From contig CAZVBE010000002.1 of the NCBI GenBank assembly GCA_964625335.1, positions 1 through 64,000 of the forward strand: DNA of 64,000 nt. Reading direction: 5' to 3'. The stretch comes from CAZGUG01 sp964625335. Its GTDB lineage: Bacteria > Bacillota > Clostridia > Ch29. The notes beneath the pieces were generated by a model. It was not told the origin of the DNA. It was given only the letters and a program-made list of their open reading frames with translations, and made no database searches. Each line of letters opens with the position of its first letter. Position 1 is the first letter of the stretch. Both the position numbers and the translations under genes were made by a program. This document shows, one piece after another, positions 26,212 through 35,138 of this stretch.

Positions 26212-27858
26212 ATGAGTATGTTTTGTTATCAATGTCAGGAAGCCGCAAAGGGAACGGGTTGCACCATAAGGGGGACGTGCGGCAAGACAGGGGATACGGC
26301 TAAGCTGCAGGATTTATTGATTTATACCCTTAAGGGCATCTCTATTTATTGTGTCAAAGCCAGGGCAGCGGGAATAGAAGACCACCGGGCAAATCAATTT
26401 ATTGTAGAAAGCCTGTTTTCAACAATAACCAACGCAAACTTTGATGACAGGGTATTTACCGAAAAAATTAAAGAGGGGCTGGAACTGAGGGAAGAAATAA
26501 AGGAAAAATTACTGAAAAATACAGGGGCAGCGGAACAAAATCTACACGATGCGGCGCTGTGGAATGCCCAAACTCTTGAAGATTTTTATCAAAAGGCGGA
26601 AAAGGTTGGTGTGCTGTCCACAGGGAACGAGGATATCCGGTCCCTTAGGGAGCTGCTGATATATGGCGTAAAGGGCATGGCAGCATATGTTGAGCACGCA
26701 CATGTTTTAGGTTATGGAGACGATAGACTGCATGCCTTTATTCAAAAAGCCCTTGCGGCCACGACCGATGACGCGAAATCTGTGGCCCAGTTGGTTGCAA
26801 TGGTTATGGAATGCGGTAAATACGGAGTAGATGCCATGGCGCTGCTTGATAAAGCCAATACTACCACCTACGGCAATCCGGAGGTCACCCAGGTTAACAT
26901 AGGGGTACGTCAAAACCCGGGAATATTGGTCAGCGGTCATGACCTGAAAGATTTTGAAGAACTGCTTATTCAAACAGAGGGTGCGGGCGTGGACGTTTAT
27001 ACCCACGGCGAGATGCTGCCGGCAAACTACTATCCGGCCTTTAAGAAATATAAGCATTTTGTTGGTAACTATGGAAATGCATGGTGGCAGCAGGGAAAAG
27101 AATTTGAAGCCTTTAACGGGCCTGTGCTAATAACAACAAACTGTCTGGTTCCCCCGAAGGGGACATACAAAGACCGGGTATACACCACAGGAGTAGTTGG
27201 ATTTGAAGGTGTAAACCACATAGCCAACAGAACGGATGGAAAGCCTAAGGACTTTTCAGCTGTAATAGAGCACGCCAAAGCCTGTACACCACCAACAGAG
27301 ATTGAAAGGGGAGCCATAACCGGAGGTTTTGCCCACAACACCATGCTTGGTCTGGCAGACAGGATTGTGGATGCGGTGAAAAAAGGTGCGGTGAAACGTT
27401 TCTTCGTCATGGCAGGTTGTGACGGAAGGAGCAAGGACAGAGATTATTATACCGAGTTCGCAAGAAAACTGCCGGAGAATACCGTTATACTAACCGCAGG
27501 CTGCGCAAAATACAGATACAATAAGCTGGATCTTGGCTATATTAACGGGATACCCAGAGTACTTGACGCAGGCCAGTGTAACGACTCGTATTCGCTGGTG
27601 CTGACGGCATTAAAGCTTAAGGAAGCCTTTGGTATGGAGGACATCAATGAACTGCCTGTTTCATATAATATTGCATGGTACGAGCAAAAGGCGGTTATAG
27701 TACTGCTCGCCCTATTGTATCTTGGCGTGAAGAACATTCATCTTGGGCCTACACTGCCGGCCTTTTTATCGCCAAACGTTGCCAAGGTGCTGGTTGACAG
27801 CTTCGGTATTGGTGGCATTAGTGATGTGGAGCAGGATATGGAAATGTTCATGGGTTAA
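26212..27858 (+). CDS. hcp: Hydroxylamine reductase / hybrid cluster protein
   Basis: Iron-sulfur-oxygen hybrid cluster enzyme that reduces hydroxylamine in vitro and acts in NO stress. The N-terminal cysteine motif MFCYQCQEAAKGTGC...GTC holds the simple cluster. Hybrid-cluster ligands appear as GHD, HGEML, NCLVPP, GCDGR, GCAKYR and DAGQCND. At 548 aa it is full length. GGAGG precedes the ATG. GATATCAGTGGGATATC just upstream (about 26157-26173) is a possible regulator site. A Crp/Fnr gene lies convergent downstream. Confidence 0.96.
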   Translation: MSMFCYQCQEAAKGTGCTIRGTCGKTGDTAKLQDLLIYTLKGISIYCVKARAAGIEDHRANQFIVESLFSTITNANFDDRVFTEKIKEGLELREEIKEKLLKNTGAAEQNLHDAALWNAQTLEDFYQKAEKVGVLSTGNEDIRSLRELLIYGVKGMAAYVEHAHVLGYGDDRLHAFIQKALAATTDDAKSVAQLVAMVMECGKYGVDAMALLDKANTTTYGNPEVTQVNIGVRQNPGILVSGHDLKDFEELLIQTEGAGVDVYTHGEMLPANYYPAFKKYKHFVGNYGNAWWQQGKEFEAFNGPVLITTNCLVPPKGTYKDRVYTTGVVGFEGVNHIANRTDGKPKDFSAVIEHAKACTPPTEIERGAITGGFAHNTMLGLADRIVDAVKKGAVKRFFVMAGCDGRSKDRDYYTEFARKLPENTVILTAGCAKYRYNKLDLGYINGIPRVLDAGQCNDSYSLVLTALKLKEAFGMEDINELPVSYNIAWYEQKAVIVLLALLYLGVKNIHLGPTLPAFLSPNVAKVLVDSFGIGGISDVEQDMEMFMG

Positions 27859-27896
27859 TAATAAATAATGCATGAAGCTCCATTAATAAAGTTGGA

Positions 27897-28574
27897 TTAG
27901 AATAATATATCCTCCAGCGATTTAATATCCTTTATGGTGATGGTTTCTTTATCAAAATCGATCAATCCATCCCTTTTCATTGATACTAATTCCCTTGACA
28001 GGGAGGGTCTTGTGATGCCGAATTGCTCGGCCATTTCTCTCCTTGTCAGGGAAGTTTTTATTCTGCAATTATTTTGGTTTTGATATTCCTCGGTCAGATA
28101 GCAGGCAACTTTTTCCCTTATGGTTTGATACGAAAGGTTCTTTAACCTTTCGTTAAGCATTAAAATTTTGTTGGATAGTATACCCATAAAATTGTTAAGG
28201 AAATGACGGTTTGTGCTGCAAAGCCTCAATATATCCGTTTCGGACAGGAAAAATACTCTGGAATTTCCCGAAGAGATTATGGTAGCCGGAAAGCGTTTTA
28301 CGCTGGAGAAAATAATCACTTCTCCAAATATATCGCCTTTAATAAGCCGGCTGATGGTAATACTTCTTCCGGACGGATAGGTTTTTTGTACTTCTATAGT
28401 CCCTTCCAGTACAATGCCTATGCTGGAAGCGTGTTCCCCTTCAAGGGCAACAACCTGCCCTTTAATAAAAGACGATGTCCTGTATTGGGTGTGGAGCAGC
28501 ATATCGTATATTTCATTTTGATGGAAGCCTTTAAACAACCGGCTTGATCCAAGCGTTTCTTTTAGTTCATACAT
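27897..28574 (-). CDS. Crp/Fnr family transcription regulator
   Basis: A 225-aa regulator with an N-terminal cyclic-nucleotide-binding-type beta barrel (about 15-125), a dimerisation helix, and a C-terminal winged HTH containing REMAEQFGITRPSLSREL. No FNR-type four-cysteine N-terminus is present, so it does not look like an oxygen-sensing FNR. It lies tail to tail with hcp, and by gene context could be the HcpR-type regulator of hcp. The ATG at 28574 has GGAG 9 bases upstream; a longer open frame upstream looks non-coding. Confidence 0.88.
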   Translation of the reverse strand: MYELKETLGSSRLFKGFHQNEIYDMLLHTQYRTSSFIKGQVVALEGEHASSIGIVLEGTIEVQKTYPSGRSITISRLIKGDIFGEVIIFSSVKRFPATIISSGNSRVFFLSETDILRLCSTNRHFLNNFMGILSNKILMLNERLKNLSYQTIREKVACYLTEEYQNQNNCRIKTSLTRREMAEQFGITRPSLSRELVSMKRDGLIDFDKETITIKDIKSLEDILF

Positions 28575-28654
28575 TACATACAACTCCATATAATAATTGA
28601 TTTGCATACTATTATATATTCCCCCGGAGGGGGTGTAAAAGCAATCCGGTGACA

Positions 28655-28683
28655 TAAAAAAAACCCGCATAACGGGTTTTTTT
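28655..28683 (-). terminator. Terminator downstream of the zinc-ribbon gene
   Basis: AAACCCG/CGGGTTT stem with A and T runs on both sides, so it could act in both directions. It lies just past the minus-strand zinc-ribbon stop codon. Confidence 0.82.
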
Positions 28684-28689
28684 GCATGT

Positions 28690-28989
28690 TTAATATCCGT
28701 TTCTTTTAGAAAAGCAGTCTTTGCAGTATACAGGTCTGTCGTTGGTCGGTTTGAACGGTACCTGTGCTGTCTCACCGCATTCTGCGCATACTGCCTCGTA
28801 CATCTGTCTATTCTGTCTGCCTGCTCCGCGGCCCCCTCTGCGGGCGTTTGCCTTCCTTGCTGCACGGCATTCGGGACACCTGGCCGGTTCGTTTTCAAAA
28901 CCCTTTTCAGCATAGAATTCCTGTTCTGAAACGGTGAAAACAAAATCCCTTTCGCATTCCTTGCAAGTTAATGTTTTATCCTGATACAT
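28690..28989 (-). CDS. Small zinc-ribbon protein (two CxxC pairs plus extra cysteines)
   Basis: A 99-aa protein with CKEC and CPEC in the N-terminal half, a basic Arg/Gly-rich linker (RRGGRGAGRQNR), then CAEC and CKDC. This is the family of Firmicute zinc-ribbon/CxxC proteins with a C-terminal CxxC-x(n)-CxxC unit. The basic linker suggests nucleic acid binding, but function is unknown. GGAGG precedes the ATG on the minus strand. Confidence 0.85.
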   Translation of the reverse strand: MYQDKTLTCKECERDFVFTVSEQEFYAEKGFENEPARCPECRAARKANARRGGRGAGRQNRQMYEAVCAECGETAQVPFKPTNDRPVYCKDCFSKRNGY

Positions 28990-29320
28990 AAATAAACCTC
29001 CTCATGGCTTTGCCCATTATCTTTGAAGGGGTCCGATTACTTTCCATGTGATAACAGGCAGCGAGAGGGAATGTATAATCCGGACTTCATAAAAATAAGG
29101 GCTTTACCAGTAGTATATATTATTATTTCCAAAATGTACATAGTCAATGTAAAAAAACCGTTTGCTTCAGCGGCAGCACGGCTTGGGAACAGTTTCATTA
29201 TTACAGTTGCTGTTTAGAAAATGATTAGTATGGCAAAAATAACTGCTGAGCGTATTATCTTTTGGTTAACGGCATCCGGATTTAACCTTTGTTTGACAGC
29301 ATCATGGAAGGGGTGAGGCA
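28990..29320. other. Intergenic region between divergent genes
   Basis: About 330 bp between a minus-strand zinc-ribbon gene and a plus-strand dehydratase-like gene, so it should hold two promoters. I see no convincing consensus promoter, tRNA or conserved RNA. A 64-codon open frame inside lacks a ribosome site and coding character. Confidence 0.6.
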
Positions 29321-30283
29321 ATGAAATTAAAAGTAGGAATACCAAGGGCGCTGCTCTATTATAATTATTTCCCGCTGTGGAATGCTTTTTTTGAAGAACT
29401 GGGGGCACAGGTGGTGCTGTCCAACCTGACCAACAAGAAAATTCTTAATGATGGCGTTAACTGCTGTGTAGATGATGCATGCCTGCCTATGAAGGTATTC
29501 CATGGTCATATAATCGACTTGAAGGATAGGGTGGACTACCTGTTCATACCGAGACTTATAAGCGTTGAAAGAGATGAATATATTTGCCCCAAATTCTGCG
29601 GCCTGCCCGATATGGTATTAAACTCCATTGACGGATTGCCACCGGTGATTGACTGTACCATAAACATGAGAAAGGGTTTTTCTTCATTAAGAAAAGCCGT
29701 ACTGGACGTGGGAAAACAATTTACCCGGGATTATCGAAGTATTTACAAAGCTTATAAAAGTGCTGCAGCCCGGCTTAAAGATTTCGAAAATTTAATGGAG
29801 AAGGGCGCTACGCCGCTTGAGGCAATGAATGGAGATAATTCAGCCCGGGGAGATTATTATTATAATATAGGGTTGATTGGACACCCGTACAATATATACG
29901 ACAACTATGTAAGCATGGGAATAATACACAAGCTAAGAGACAGGGGAATAAATGTGTTCACCCAGGACATGGTTTGCGCCAAAGACCTTGATAAAATTGC
30001 CCGGGATTTTACAAAGCCAATGTTCTGGAGCTTTGGGAAAAAAATTATGGCCGCATCCCAGTACCTGATAGAGGAAAGGCAGGCAAGGGGGATTATTTAC
30101 CTTGTAGCTTTTGGCTGCGGGCTGGATGCGTTGGTTGGTGACCTTGTCGAACGCAGAATACGGAAAAAAGGGATCCCGTTTTGTATGCTTACCATAGACG
30201 AACATACCGGCGAGGCGGGTATAGATACCAGACTGGAGGCGTTTATAGATATGCTTGAATGGAAGGGTGTTGCCAGGTGCTAG
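29321..30283 (+). CDS. 2-hydroxyacyl-CoA dehydratase-like protein (DUF2229 type), first subunit
   Basis: A 320-aa protein related to the HgdB/DUF2229 region of acyl-CoA dehydratase activase-related proteins. It begins KVGIPRALLYYNYFPLW. Cysteines occur as NCCVDDACLP, CPKFCGLPD and AFGCGLD, likely ligands of a [4Fe-4S] cluster. It contains a GLIGHPYNIYD segment and ends EAGIDTRLEAFIDM. In some Clostridia these parts are domains of one large protein; here they are separate genes. Starts with ATG after GGGGTGAGG. It overlaps the next gene slightly. Confidence 0.82.
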   Translation: MKLKVGIPRALLYYNYFPLWNAFFEELGAQVVLSNLTNKKILNDGVNCCVDDACLPMKVFHGHIIDLKDRVDYLFIPRLISVERDEYICPKFCGLPDMVLNSIDGLPPVIDCTINMRKGFSSLRKAVLDVGKQFTRDYRSIYKAYKSAAARLKDFENLMEKGATPLEAMNGDNSARGDYYYNIGLIGHPYNIYDNYVSMGIIHKLRDRGINVFTQDMVCAKDLDKIARDFTKPMFWSFGKKIMAASQYLIEERQARGIIYLVAFGCGLDALVGDLVERRIRKKGIPFCMLTIDEHTGEAGIDTRLEAFIDMLEWKGVARC

Positions 30284-31392
30284 TTACCTTTCCCCATATG
30301 GGGAATGCATACATAGCAATGAAATCGGTTCTGGAGGACCTGGGGGTGGAGGTACTGGTACCGCCACCCTGTACAAAGAGGACGCTGGAATTGGGTACAA
30401 AATGCTCCCCCGAACTGGCCTGTCTTCCGCTTAAGTTAAATATAGGAAATTATATAGAAAGCCTTGAGAAGGGAGCCGAGGTTATTGTCATGGCGGGGGG
30501 GTGCGGTCCCTGCAGATTTGGATATTATGCAGAGGTGCAGAGGGAGATTCTCGAAGACCTTGGATATAAGTTCAAGATGATCGTACTTGAAAGACCCCAG
30601 GGCAATGCAAGGGATTTTATTAAAAAAATTGCTATGTTAACGGGAGGAAAGAATATTTTTCAGGTAGTCACCTCAATAAAGAAGGCAACCCAGGCGGCAG
30701 TTTTGATGGACGGGCTTGAAAAACTGTGCTGGAAAATCAGGCCGCGGGAGACAAAAAAAGGTGAAGTCAGCCGTTTGATGCGGGAATTCCATGCAAAGGC
30801 GATTGAGGCAAGGGGTTCAATACAGCTTTCTACACTTATTGAAGAATACAAAAAACTAATATCCATGGTGCAGGTTCAAAAAGACAAGGAGGTATTAAAG
30901 ATAGGCATTGTCGGGGAAATCTACACCGTTATAGAGCCCTTTGTAAACGTTGGTATCGCTGAAAAACTTGGCAGCCTGGGGGTGGAGGTTGACAAATCCA
31001 TTACTGTGAGCTATTGGGTAGTGAATCACCTTATAAAGGAAGCCCTGCATTTACATAATAAGAAGGAGGTTCGAGAGGCTTCATATCCTTATCTCAGGAG
31101 TTTTGTGGGAGGCCATGGCCAGGAAAGCGTCGCCAACACCGTAATATATAAGCGGGATAAGTATGATGGCGTGATACACCTTCTGCCCTTTACCTGCATG
31201 CCTGAAATAGTTGCAAGGAGCGTTTTGCCGGCGGTTAGTCATGAGTACGGGATACCCGTTATGACTCTGGTTCTGGATGAAATGACAGGGGAAGCAGGAT
31301 ATATGACTAGGCTGGAAGCCTTTGTGGATTTGATTAGAAGGAAAAAGGAGATGAGTAGTATAGATGGACATGGGTTTTTATCTGGGAATTGA
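30277..31392 (+). CDS. 2-hydroxyacyl-CoA dehydratase-like protein (DUF2229 type), second subunit
   Basis: A 371-aa relative of the preceding protein. Cluster-type cysteines are CSPELACLP and GGCGPCRFGYY. It shares the GIVGEIYTVIEPF motif and the EAGYMTRLEAF-type C-terminus with its neighbour, so the two look like duplicated halves of a dehydratase-like heterodimer. GGAAGGGTG 8 bases upstream favours GTG at 30277; an ATG at 30259 is possible. Its 3' end overlaps the activator gene by 29 bp. The substrate is not known. Confidence 0.8.
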   Translation: MLVTFPHMGNAYIAMKSVLEDLGVEVLVPPPCTKRTLELGTKCSPELACLPLKLNIGNYIESLEKGAEVIVMAGGCGPCRFGYYAEVQREILEDLGYKFKMIVLERPQGNARDFIKKIAMLTGGKNIFQVVTSIKKATQAAVLMDGLEKLCWKIRPRETKKGEVSRLMREFHAKAIEARGSIQLSTLIEEYKKLISMVQVQKDKEVLKIGIVGEIYTVIEPFVNVGIAEKLGSLGVEVDKSITVSYWVVNHLIKEALHLHNKKEVREASYPYLRSFVGGHGQESVANTVIYKRDKYDGVIHLLPFTCMPEIVARSVLPAVSHEYGIPVMTLVLDEMTGEAGYMTRLEAFVDLIRRKKEMSSIDGHGFLSGN

Positions 31393-32335
31393 TGTGGGCT
31401 CGGTGAGTACCAACCTTGTACTGCTGGACAGTCAGGATAATCTGGTATACAGGGATTATCTGCGTACTATGGGACAGCCGATAAATGTGATACAGCAGGG
31501 TATCAGGATTATGAGGGACAGGATAGGAGAAATTACAATATCCGGCGCCGGTACCACAGGAAGCGGCAGAAAGCTTGCAGGTATTATGGTAGGGGCCGAT
31601 GTGGTCAAAAATGAAATAACTACCCATGCGGTGGCGGCGCTCAATGTAAACCCGGCGGTGGGAACCATTCTTGAAATAGGCGGACAGGATTCAAAAATAA
31701 TAATGCTGCGGGATGGTATAGTTACGGATTTTGCGATGAATACCGTTTGCGCGGCGGGTACCGGCTCGTTTCTTGACAGGCAGGCTGCTCGGCTTGAGAT
31801 ACCCATTGAGGAATTCGGTGACCTTGCTTTAAAATCAACCACAGAGGTCAGGGTAGCGGGCCGGTGTGCTGTCTTTGCCGAATCGGATATGATACACAAA
31901 CAGCAGCTGGGATACAGGACAGAGGATATTGTCTATGGGCTTTGCCAGGCCCTTGTACGCAACTACCTGAACAACCTGGGCAAGGGTAAGGATATAAAAC
32001 CACCGGTATTATTCCAGGGTGGTGTTGCGGCCAACAGGGGCATCAGGGAAGCCTTCAGAAGGGAGTTGGGCATGGAAATAGAAATCCCGCCCCACTATGA
32101 TGTGATGGGAGCCATAGGGGCAGCGCTGACAGCCAGGGGGACTTCCGAAAAGCAGGGGTATACCTGTTTTAAAGGCCTTGATGTTTCAGAATGCCGATTT
32201 GATGTACGACCTGTAGACTGTAAGGGCTGTGCCAACATGTGTGAGATAGTTGAGATTGTAAAGGACGGGGCCGGGATAGCCTGTTGGGGAGACCGGTGCG
32301 GCAAATGGAGCAGCAGGATTGATAATCTCGTATAA
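31364..32335 (+). CDS. Acyl-CoA dehydratase activator (HgdC/BadF-type ATPase)
   Basis: ASKHA-fold ATPase like HgdC/HadI, which pump an electron into a dehydratase using ATP. Motifs: GIDVGSVSTNLV (phosphate 1), GAGTTGSGR, EIGGQDSK, NTVCAAGTGSF with one cluster-bridging Cys, GRCAVFAESD with the other, and GGVAANRG. At 323 aa it is longer than typical 260-aa activators because of a C-terminal tail with CKGCANMC and CWGDRCG, which may bind an extra cluster. It overlaps the upstream subunit gene and ends the operon. Confidence 0.88.
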   Translation: MDMGFYLGIDVGSVSTNLVLLDSQDNLVYRDYLRTMGQPINVIQQGIRIMRDRIGEITISGAGTTGSGRKLAGIMVGADVVKNEITTHAVAALNVNPAVGTILEIGGQDSKIIMLRDGIVTDFAMNTVCAAGTGSFLDRQAARLEIPIEEFGDLALKSTTEVRVAGRCAVFAESDMIHKQQLGYRTEDIVYGLCQALVRNYLNNLGKGKDIKPPVLFQGGVAANRGIREAFRRELGMEIEIPPHYDVMGAIGAALTARGTSEKQGYTCFKGLDVSECRFDVRPVDCKGCANMCEIVEIVKDGAGIACWGDRCGKWSSRIDNLV

Positions 32336-32362
32336 ACCTTCTTGTATGAGAAGGTTTTTTCA
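32335..32362 (+). terminator. Terminator after the activase operon
   Basis: AACCTTCT/AGAAGGTT stem overlapping the stop codon region, followed by six T. Confidence 0.85.
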
Positions 32363-32560
32363 TTGTCTGTATAGAATTTTTATATGTAATTGGGACATTC
32401 CAATGCAGCGGTCGGTGCCTGAAATCGTCATCCGCATTTTTCTAAACTATGCGGGCAAAAAATTTAGTTTTGACGAACGATGCATATACTTGCTGCAGCT
32501 GTAATCTGCGGTTTTACGCCGGTGTGTTTCCATAGCTTAAATAAAGGGAGGAAATTTAAA

Positions 32561-33598
32561 ATGGGTTTTATAGATTTTAGAAGCGATACGGTTACAAAGC
32601 CTACTGCCGAGATGCGTGAGGCAATGTACAAAGCCGAAGTGGGGGATGATGTGTACAGGGACGACCCAACGGTCAACAGGCTGGAAGAGCTGGCAGCCCG
32701 GGAGATGGGTAAAGAGGCGGCCCTCTTTACCGCTAGCGGCACAATGGCAAACCAGGTTGCTGTAATGACGCATACCCGCAGGGGTGATGAGATAATACTG
32801 GGTGATAAGAGTCACATATATTGCAACGAAGTGGGGGGAATAGCGTATCTGGCCGGGGTACAGGCAGCCCTTGTGACAGAATCCGACGGGGTTATGGACC
32901 CGCAGACGGTAGAAGGGAAGATACGGCCTAATGATATACATTTTCCCGAAACCTCACTTATATGTATCGAGAACACACACAACAAAGCCGGGGGTATGGT
33001 TATACCCCTGAAAGAGATGGAGAAGATATATGACGTTGGATTAAGGCACAGTATTCCGGTACACCTGGACGGTGCGCGCATATACAATGCCGCTGCCTAT
33101 CTGCAGGTGGAGGCTAAGGAAATTGCCCGCCACTGTGATTCGGTGAATGTTTGCCTGTCCAAGGGGTTGTGTGCACCTATAGGCTCCATGTTGGCAGGCA
33201 GCCGTGAGTTTATTGACAGGGCAAGGAAATTCAGAAAGATGCTGGGGGGAGGCATGAGGCAGGCAGGTATTGCTGCTGCTGCCGGAATAATAGCAATAGA
33301 GAAGATGAGCAAAAGACTGCAACAGGACCATGATAATGCGATGCTCCTGGCAAAGGGCCTTAATTCGCTGGATGGGGTATCGGTTGACTTAAACAAGGTT
33401 CAGACAAATCTTATAATGGTGGATTTCAGCGGTGCCGGTTTGGACGGAATGCAAATTGCCGAAAGGCTGAAGGCCAAAGGTATTTTGATAAATGGATCGC
33501 CTGCACCGGTGGTGCGGTTTGCAGTCCATTATTATATTTCTGAAAGCGATGTACAAAGAGCCGTTGAAATAATAAACCGGGTGATATCTGTCACCTAA
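32561..33598 (+). CDS. ltaE: Low-specificity L-threonine aldolase
   Basis: Fold-I PLP enzyme cleaving threonine to glycine and acetaldehyde. The segment DFRSDTVTKPT at the N-terminus, TASGTMANQVA, HLDGARIYNAA and VCLSKGLCAPIGS (PLP lysine) are all present. Length 345 aa is normal. The ATG at 32561 follows GGGAGG; a longer in-frame start lacks a site. The 225 bp upstream holds no other gene that I can see. Confidence 0.95.
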   Translation: MGFIDFRSDTVTKPTAEMREAMYKAEVGDDVYRDDPTVNRLEELAAREMGKEAALFTASGTMANQVAVMTHTRRGDEIILGDKSHIYCNEVGGIAYLAGVQAALVTESDGVMDPQTVEGKIRPNDIHFPETSLICIENTHNKAGGMVIPLKEMEKIYDVGLRHSIPVHLDGARIYNAAAYLQVEAKEIARHCDSVNVCLSKGLCAPIGSMLAGSREFIDRARKFRKMLGGGMRQAGIAAAAGIIAIEKMSKRLQQDHDNAMLLAKGLNSLDGVSVDLNKVQTNLIMVDFSGAGLDGMQIAERLKAKGILINGSPAPVVRFAVHYYISESDVQRAVEIINRVISVT

Positions 33599-33651
33599 AA
33601 TCACTCACGTAAATAGTATATGATATACGACTAACAAGGGGTGTTGGAGAT

Positions 33652-33918
33652 ATGACAGCCCGGTACTATTTTGTTTTTGATTCGAGGAACCAGGCCATTT
33701 ACATGGAAACGATGCTTAAAGCGAAGGGGTATAGGGTTGAGCTGAAGCCTACCCCCGGAAGGCTGGGTAAAGGCTGCAGTTCTTCGCTGGCCGTCTATGG
33801 CCAGCCTATCGAAATAAAAAATATGAGGAATCTAATCTTAAGCTACAGGATGTCGGTAAAGGGGATATATAAAGCAATTCAAACGGGGCAATTCACAGAT
33901 TATGATAAGGTCTACTAG
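33652..33918 (+). CDS. Putative Se/S carrier-like protein (DUF3343)
   Basis: An 88-aa protein of the DUF3343 family, which has been proposed to carry selenium or sulfur. It has a ferredoxin-like pattern, with a single conserved cysteine in KGCSSSL at about residue 43. GGTGTTGGAG lies just before the ATG. The Uxx-star selenoprotein elsewhere in the window makes a selenium role plausible, but nothing here proves it. Confidence 0.8.
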   Translation: MTARYYFVFDSRNQAIYMETMLKAKGYRVELKPTPGRLGKGCSSSLAVYGQPIEIKNMRNLILSYRMSVKGIYKAIQTGQFTDYDKVY

Positions 33919-33950
33919 GGGCTGTTAAGAACAGTGGAACCAATGTGAAT

Positions 33951-33990
33951 GGGGCTGTGCCGCAAGAAAAGGACACAGCCCCATTATTTG
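33951..33990. terminator. Strong hairpin between convergent genes
   Basis: GGGGCTGTG...CACAGCCCC is followed by ATTATTTGTTTTT. It serves the Se/S-carrier gene and may also serve the minus-strand CAP gene. Confidence 0.75.
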
Positions 33991-34040
33991 TTTTTCTCCG
34001 GTGTAAACGCTGGTAGTATTCCCCTTTGTTTCAATGGTGC

Positions 34041-34060
34041 GCTAAACACCGGGATTTGTT
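34041..34060 (-). repeat. Degenerate fragment of the 114 bp repeat
   Basis: Eighteen of 20 bases match the inverted array at 2049-2068 (GCTAAACACCGGGATTTGTT against GCTAGACACCAGGATTTGTT). It ends 2 bp before the stop codon of the CAP gene. It could be a remnant of a former array or a chance match. Confidence 0.45.
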
Positions 34061-34062
34061 AA

Positions 34063-34872
34063 TTATTTGCTTATAAACATTTCGGTATAGTAGTTTCCTG
34101 AAATACCAACCCCTATATGGGTAAAGCTTGGGGTCAGAATATTCTTTCTGTGACCTTCCGAGTTCATGAAGCCCGTATGGGCCCTGTCCACGCTTGAAGT
34201 CCTCGCTATGTTTTCGGCTGCTCCTCTATAGGTTATCCCAAAATCCTTCATCATTTTGAAGGGTGAGCCGTATGTAGGGGATGTATGAGAAAAATAGCTG
34301 TTTGTTCTCATATCCTCTGATTTTATCCTTGCTACCCTCGAAAGCTCATAATCAATTGCCAGGGGCTTAAGTCCCGCATTTGTTCTCTCGCTGTTAATAA
34401 GGTTTATCAGTTTTTGTTCATCAGCAGTTAATTGACGGGTACCAGGGTTTTTGGGCGGATCCTGTTCAACCGGCGGCTGTGGCTCGGGTTCAACCGGTGG
34501 CTGTGGCTCGGGCTCTACCGGTGGCTGTGGCTCGGGCTCTACCGGTGGTTGTGGCTCGGGCTCAACCGGTGGCTGTTGCGGCTCCTCGTTTGAAGGCGGA
34601 CGGTTTCCGGTACCCCTGCTTGGAAATACCTGAATATAATTCGCGCCTTGGGAAGCGTAAGGGTATACATAGGTAATTTTTTGTGTTCCTGTCCGTGTAT
34701 ATTCCTTTGCAACGTTTGCTGAATTGTATTCTTTGTATGTATCCGTATTTTTGTTATAGGTAATCAGCTGTCCTTTGACATAATAGTAGCTTGCTCCCAG
34801 AACGCTCTGTGTAAATAAAACAATTGACATCAAGGTTACAACTACAGTCAATATTAGTATTCTTTTTTTCAA
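34063..34872 (-). CDS. Secreted CAP/SCP-domain protein with proline-rich linker
   Basis: A 269-aa exported protein of the YkwD type. It has a signal peptide (KKRILILTVVVTLMSIVLF...LGA), a short domain of about 70 residues, a linker with four EPEPQPPV-type repeats, then a C-terminal CAP domain of about 120 residues (from LTADEQKLINLINSERTNAG, with HTSP, ENIAR and EGHRKNI). The TTG start at 34872 follows GGAGAGGTGATAG on the minus strand. The linker DNA is a 24 bp tandem repeat. CAP proteins in Clostridia often act at the spore or cell surface. Confidence 0.9.
   Translation of the reverse strand: MKKRILILTVVVTLMSIVLFTQSVLGASYYYVKGQLITYNKNTDTYKEYNSANVAKEYTRTGTQKITYVYPYASQGANYIQVFPSRGTGNRPPSNEEPQQPPVEPEPQPPVEPEPQPPVEPEPQPPVEPEPQPPVEQDPPKNPGTRQLTADEQKLINLINSERTNAGLKPLAIDYELSRVARIKSEDMRTNSYFSHTSPTYGSPFKMMKDFGITYRGAAENIARTSSVDRAHTGFMNSEGHRKNILTPSFTHIGVGISGNYYTEMFISK
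34465..34582 (-). repeat. 24 bp tandem repeat encoding the Pro-Glu linker
   Basis: Units of the form TCTACCGGTGGCTGTGGCTCGGGC recur head to tail four to five times, encoding an eight-residue PEPQPPVE unit. The antisense reading gives Gly/Cys-rich frames that are not genes. Copy number is likely variable between strains. Confidence 0.85.
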
Positions 34873-35138
34873 ACTATCACCTCTCCGATTTTTGTTTTTT
34901 AGCCACCTTACCTGTACAGCCCGATACAAAAGTATGGTACACCTATATATAATAATACTTCACAGGTTAACATAATGCAAACGATATACCAAATGCTTCT
35001 AAGGTAGTTTATTCCATGCGTCAGGCTGGAACAGGCTCTGGGAAGCGTAGGGATATTGGGTAACATAAAATTTCAGACTCACATAGATTATATTGTAAAT
35101 CAGGTACACAGGGGGCAAAACATTCCGGAGGTAAAAAT

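Noticed and set aside
29023..29217. 64-codon open frame between divergent genes
   Set aside because: No ribosome site, unusual composition and overlap with the expected promoter region.
34451..34676. Gly/Cys/Ser-rich and Ala/Val/Arg-rich plus-strand frames
   Set aside because: They are antisense to the 24 bp repeat coding the proline-rich linker of the CAP protein.
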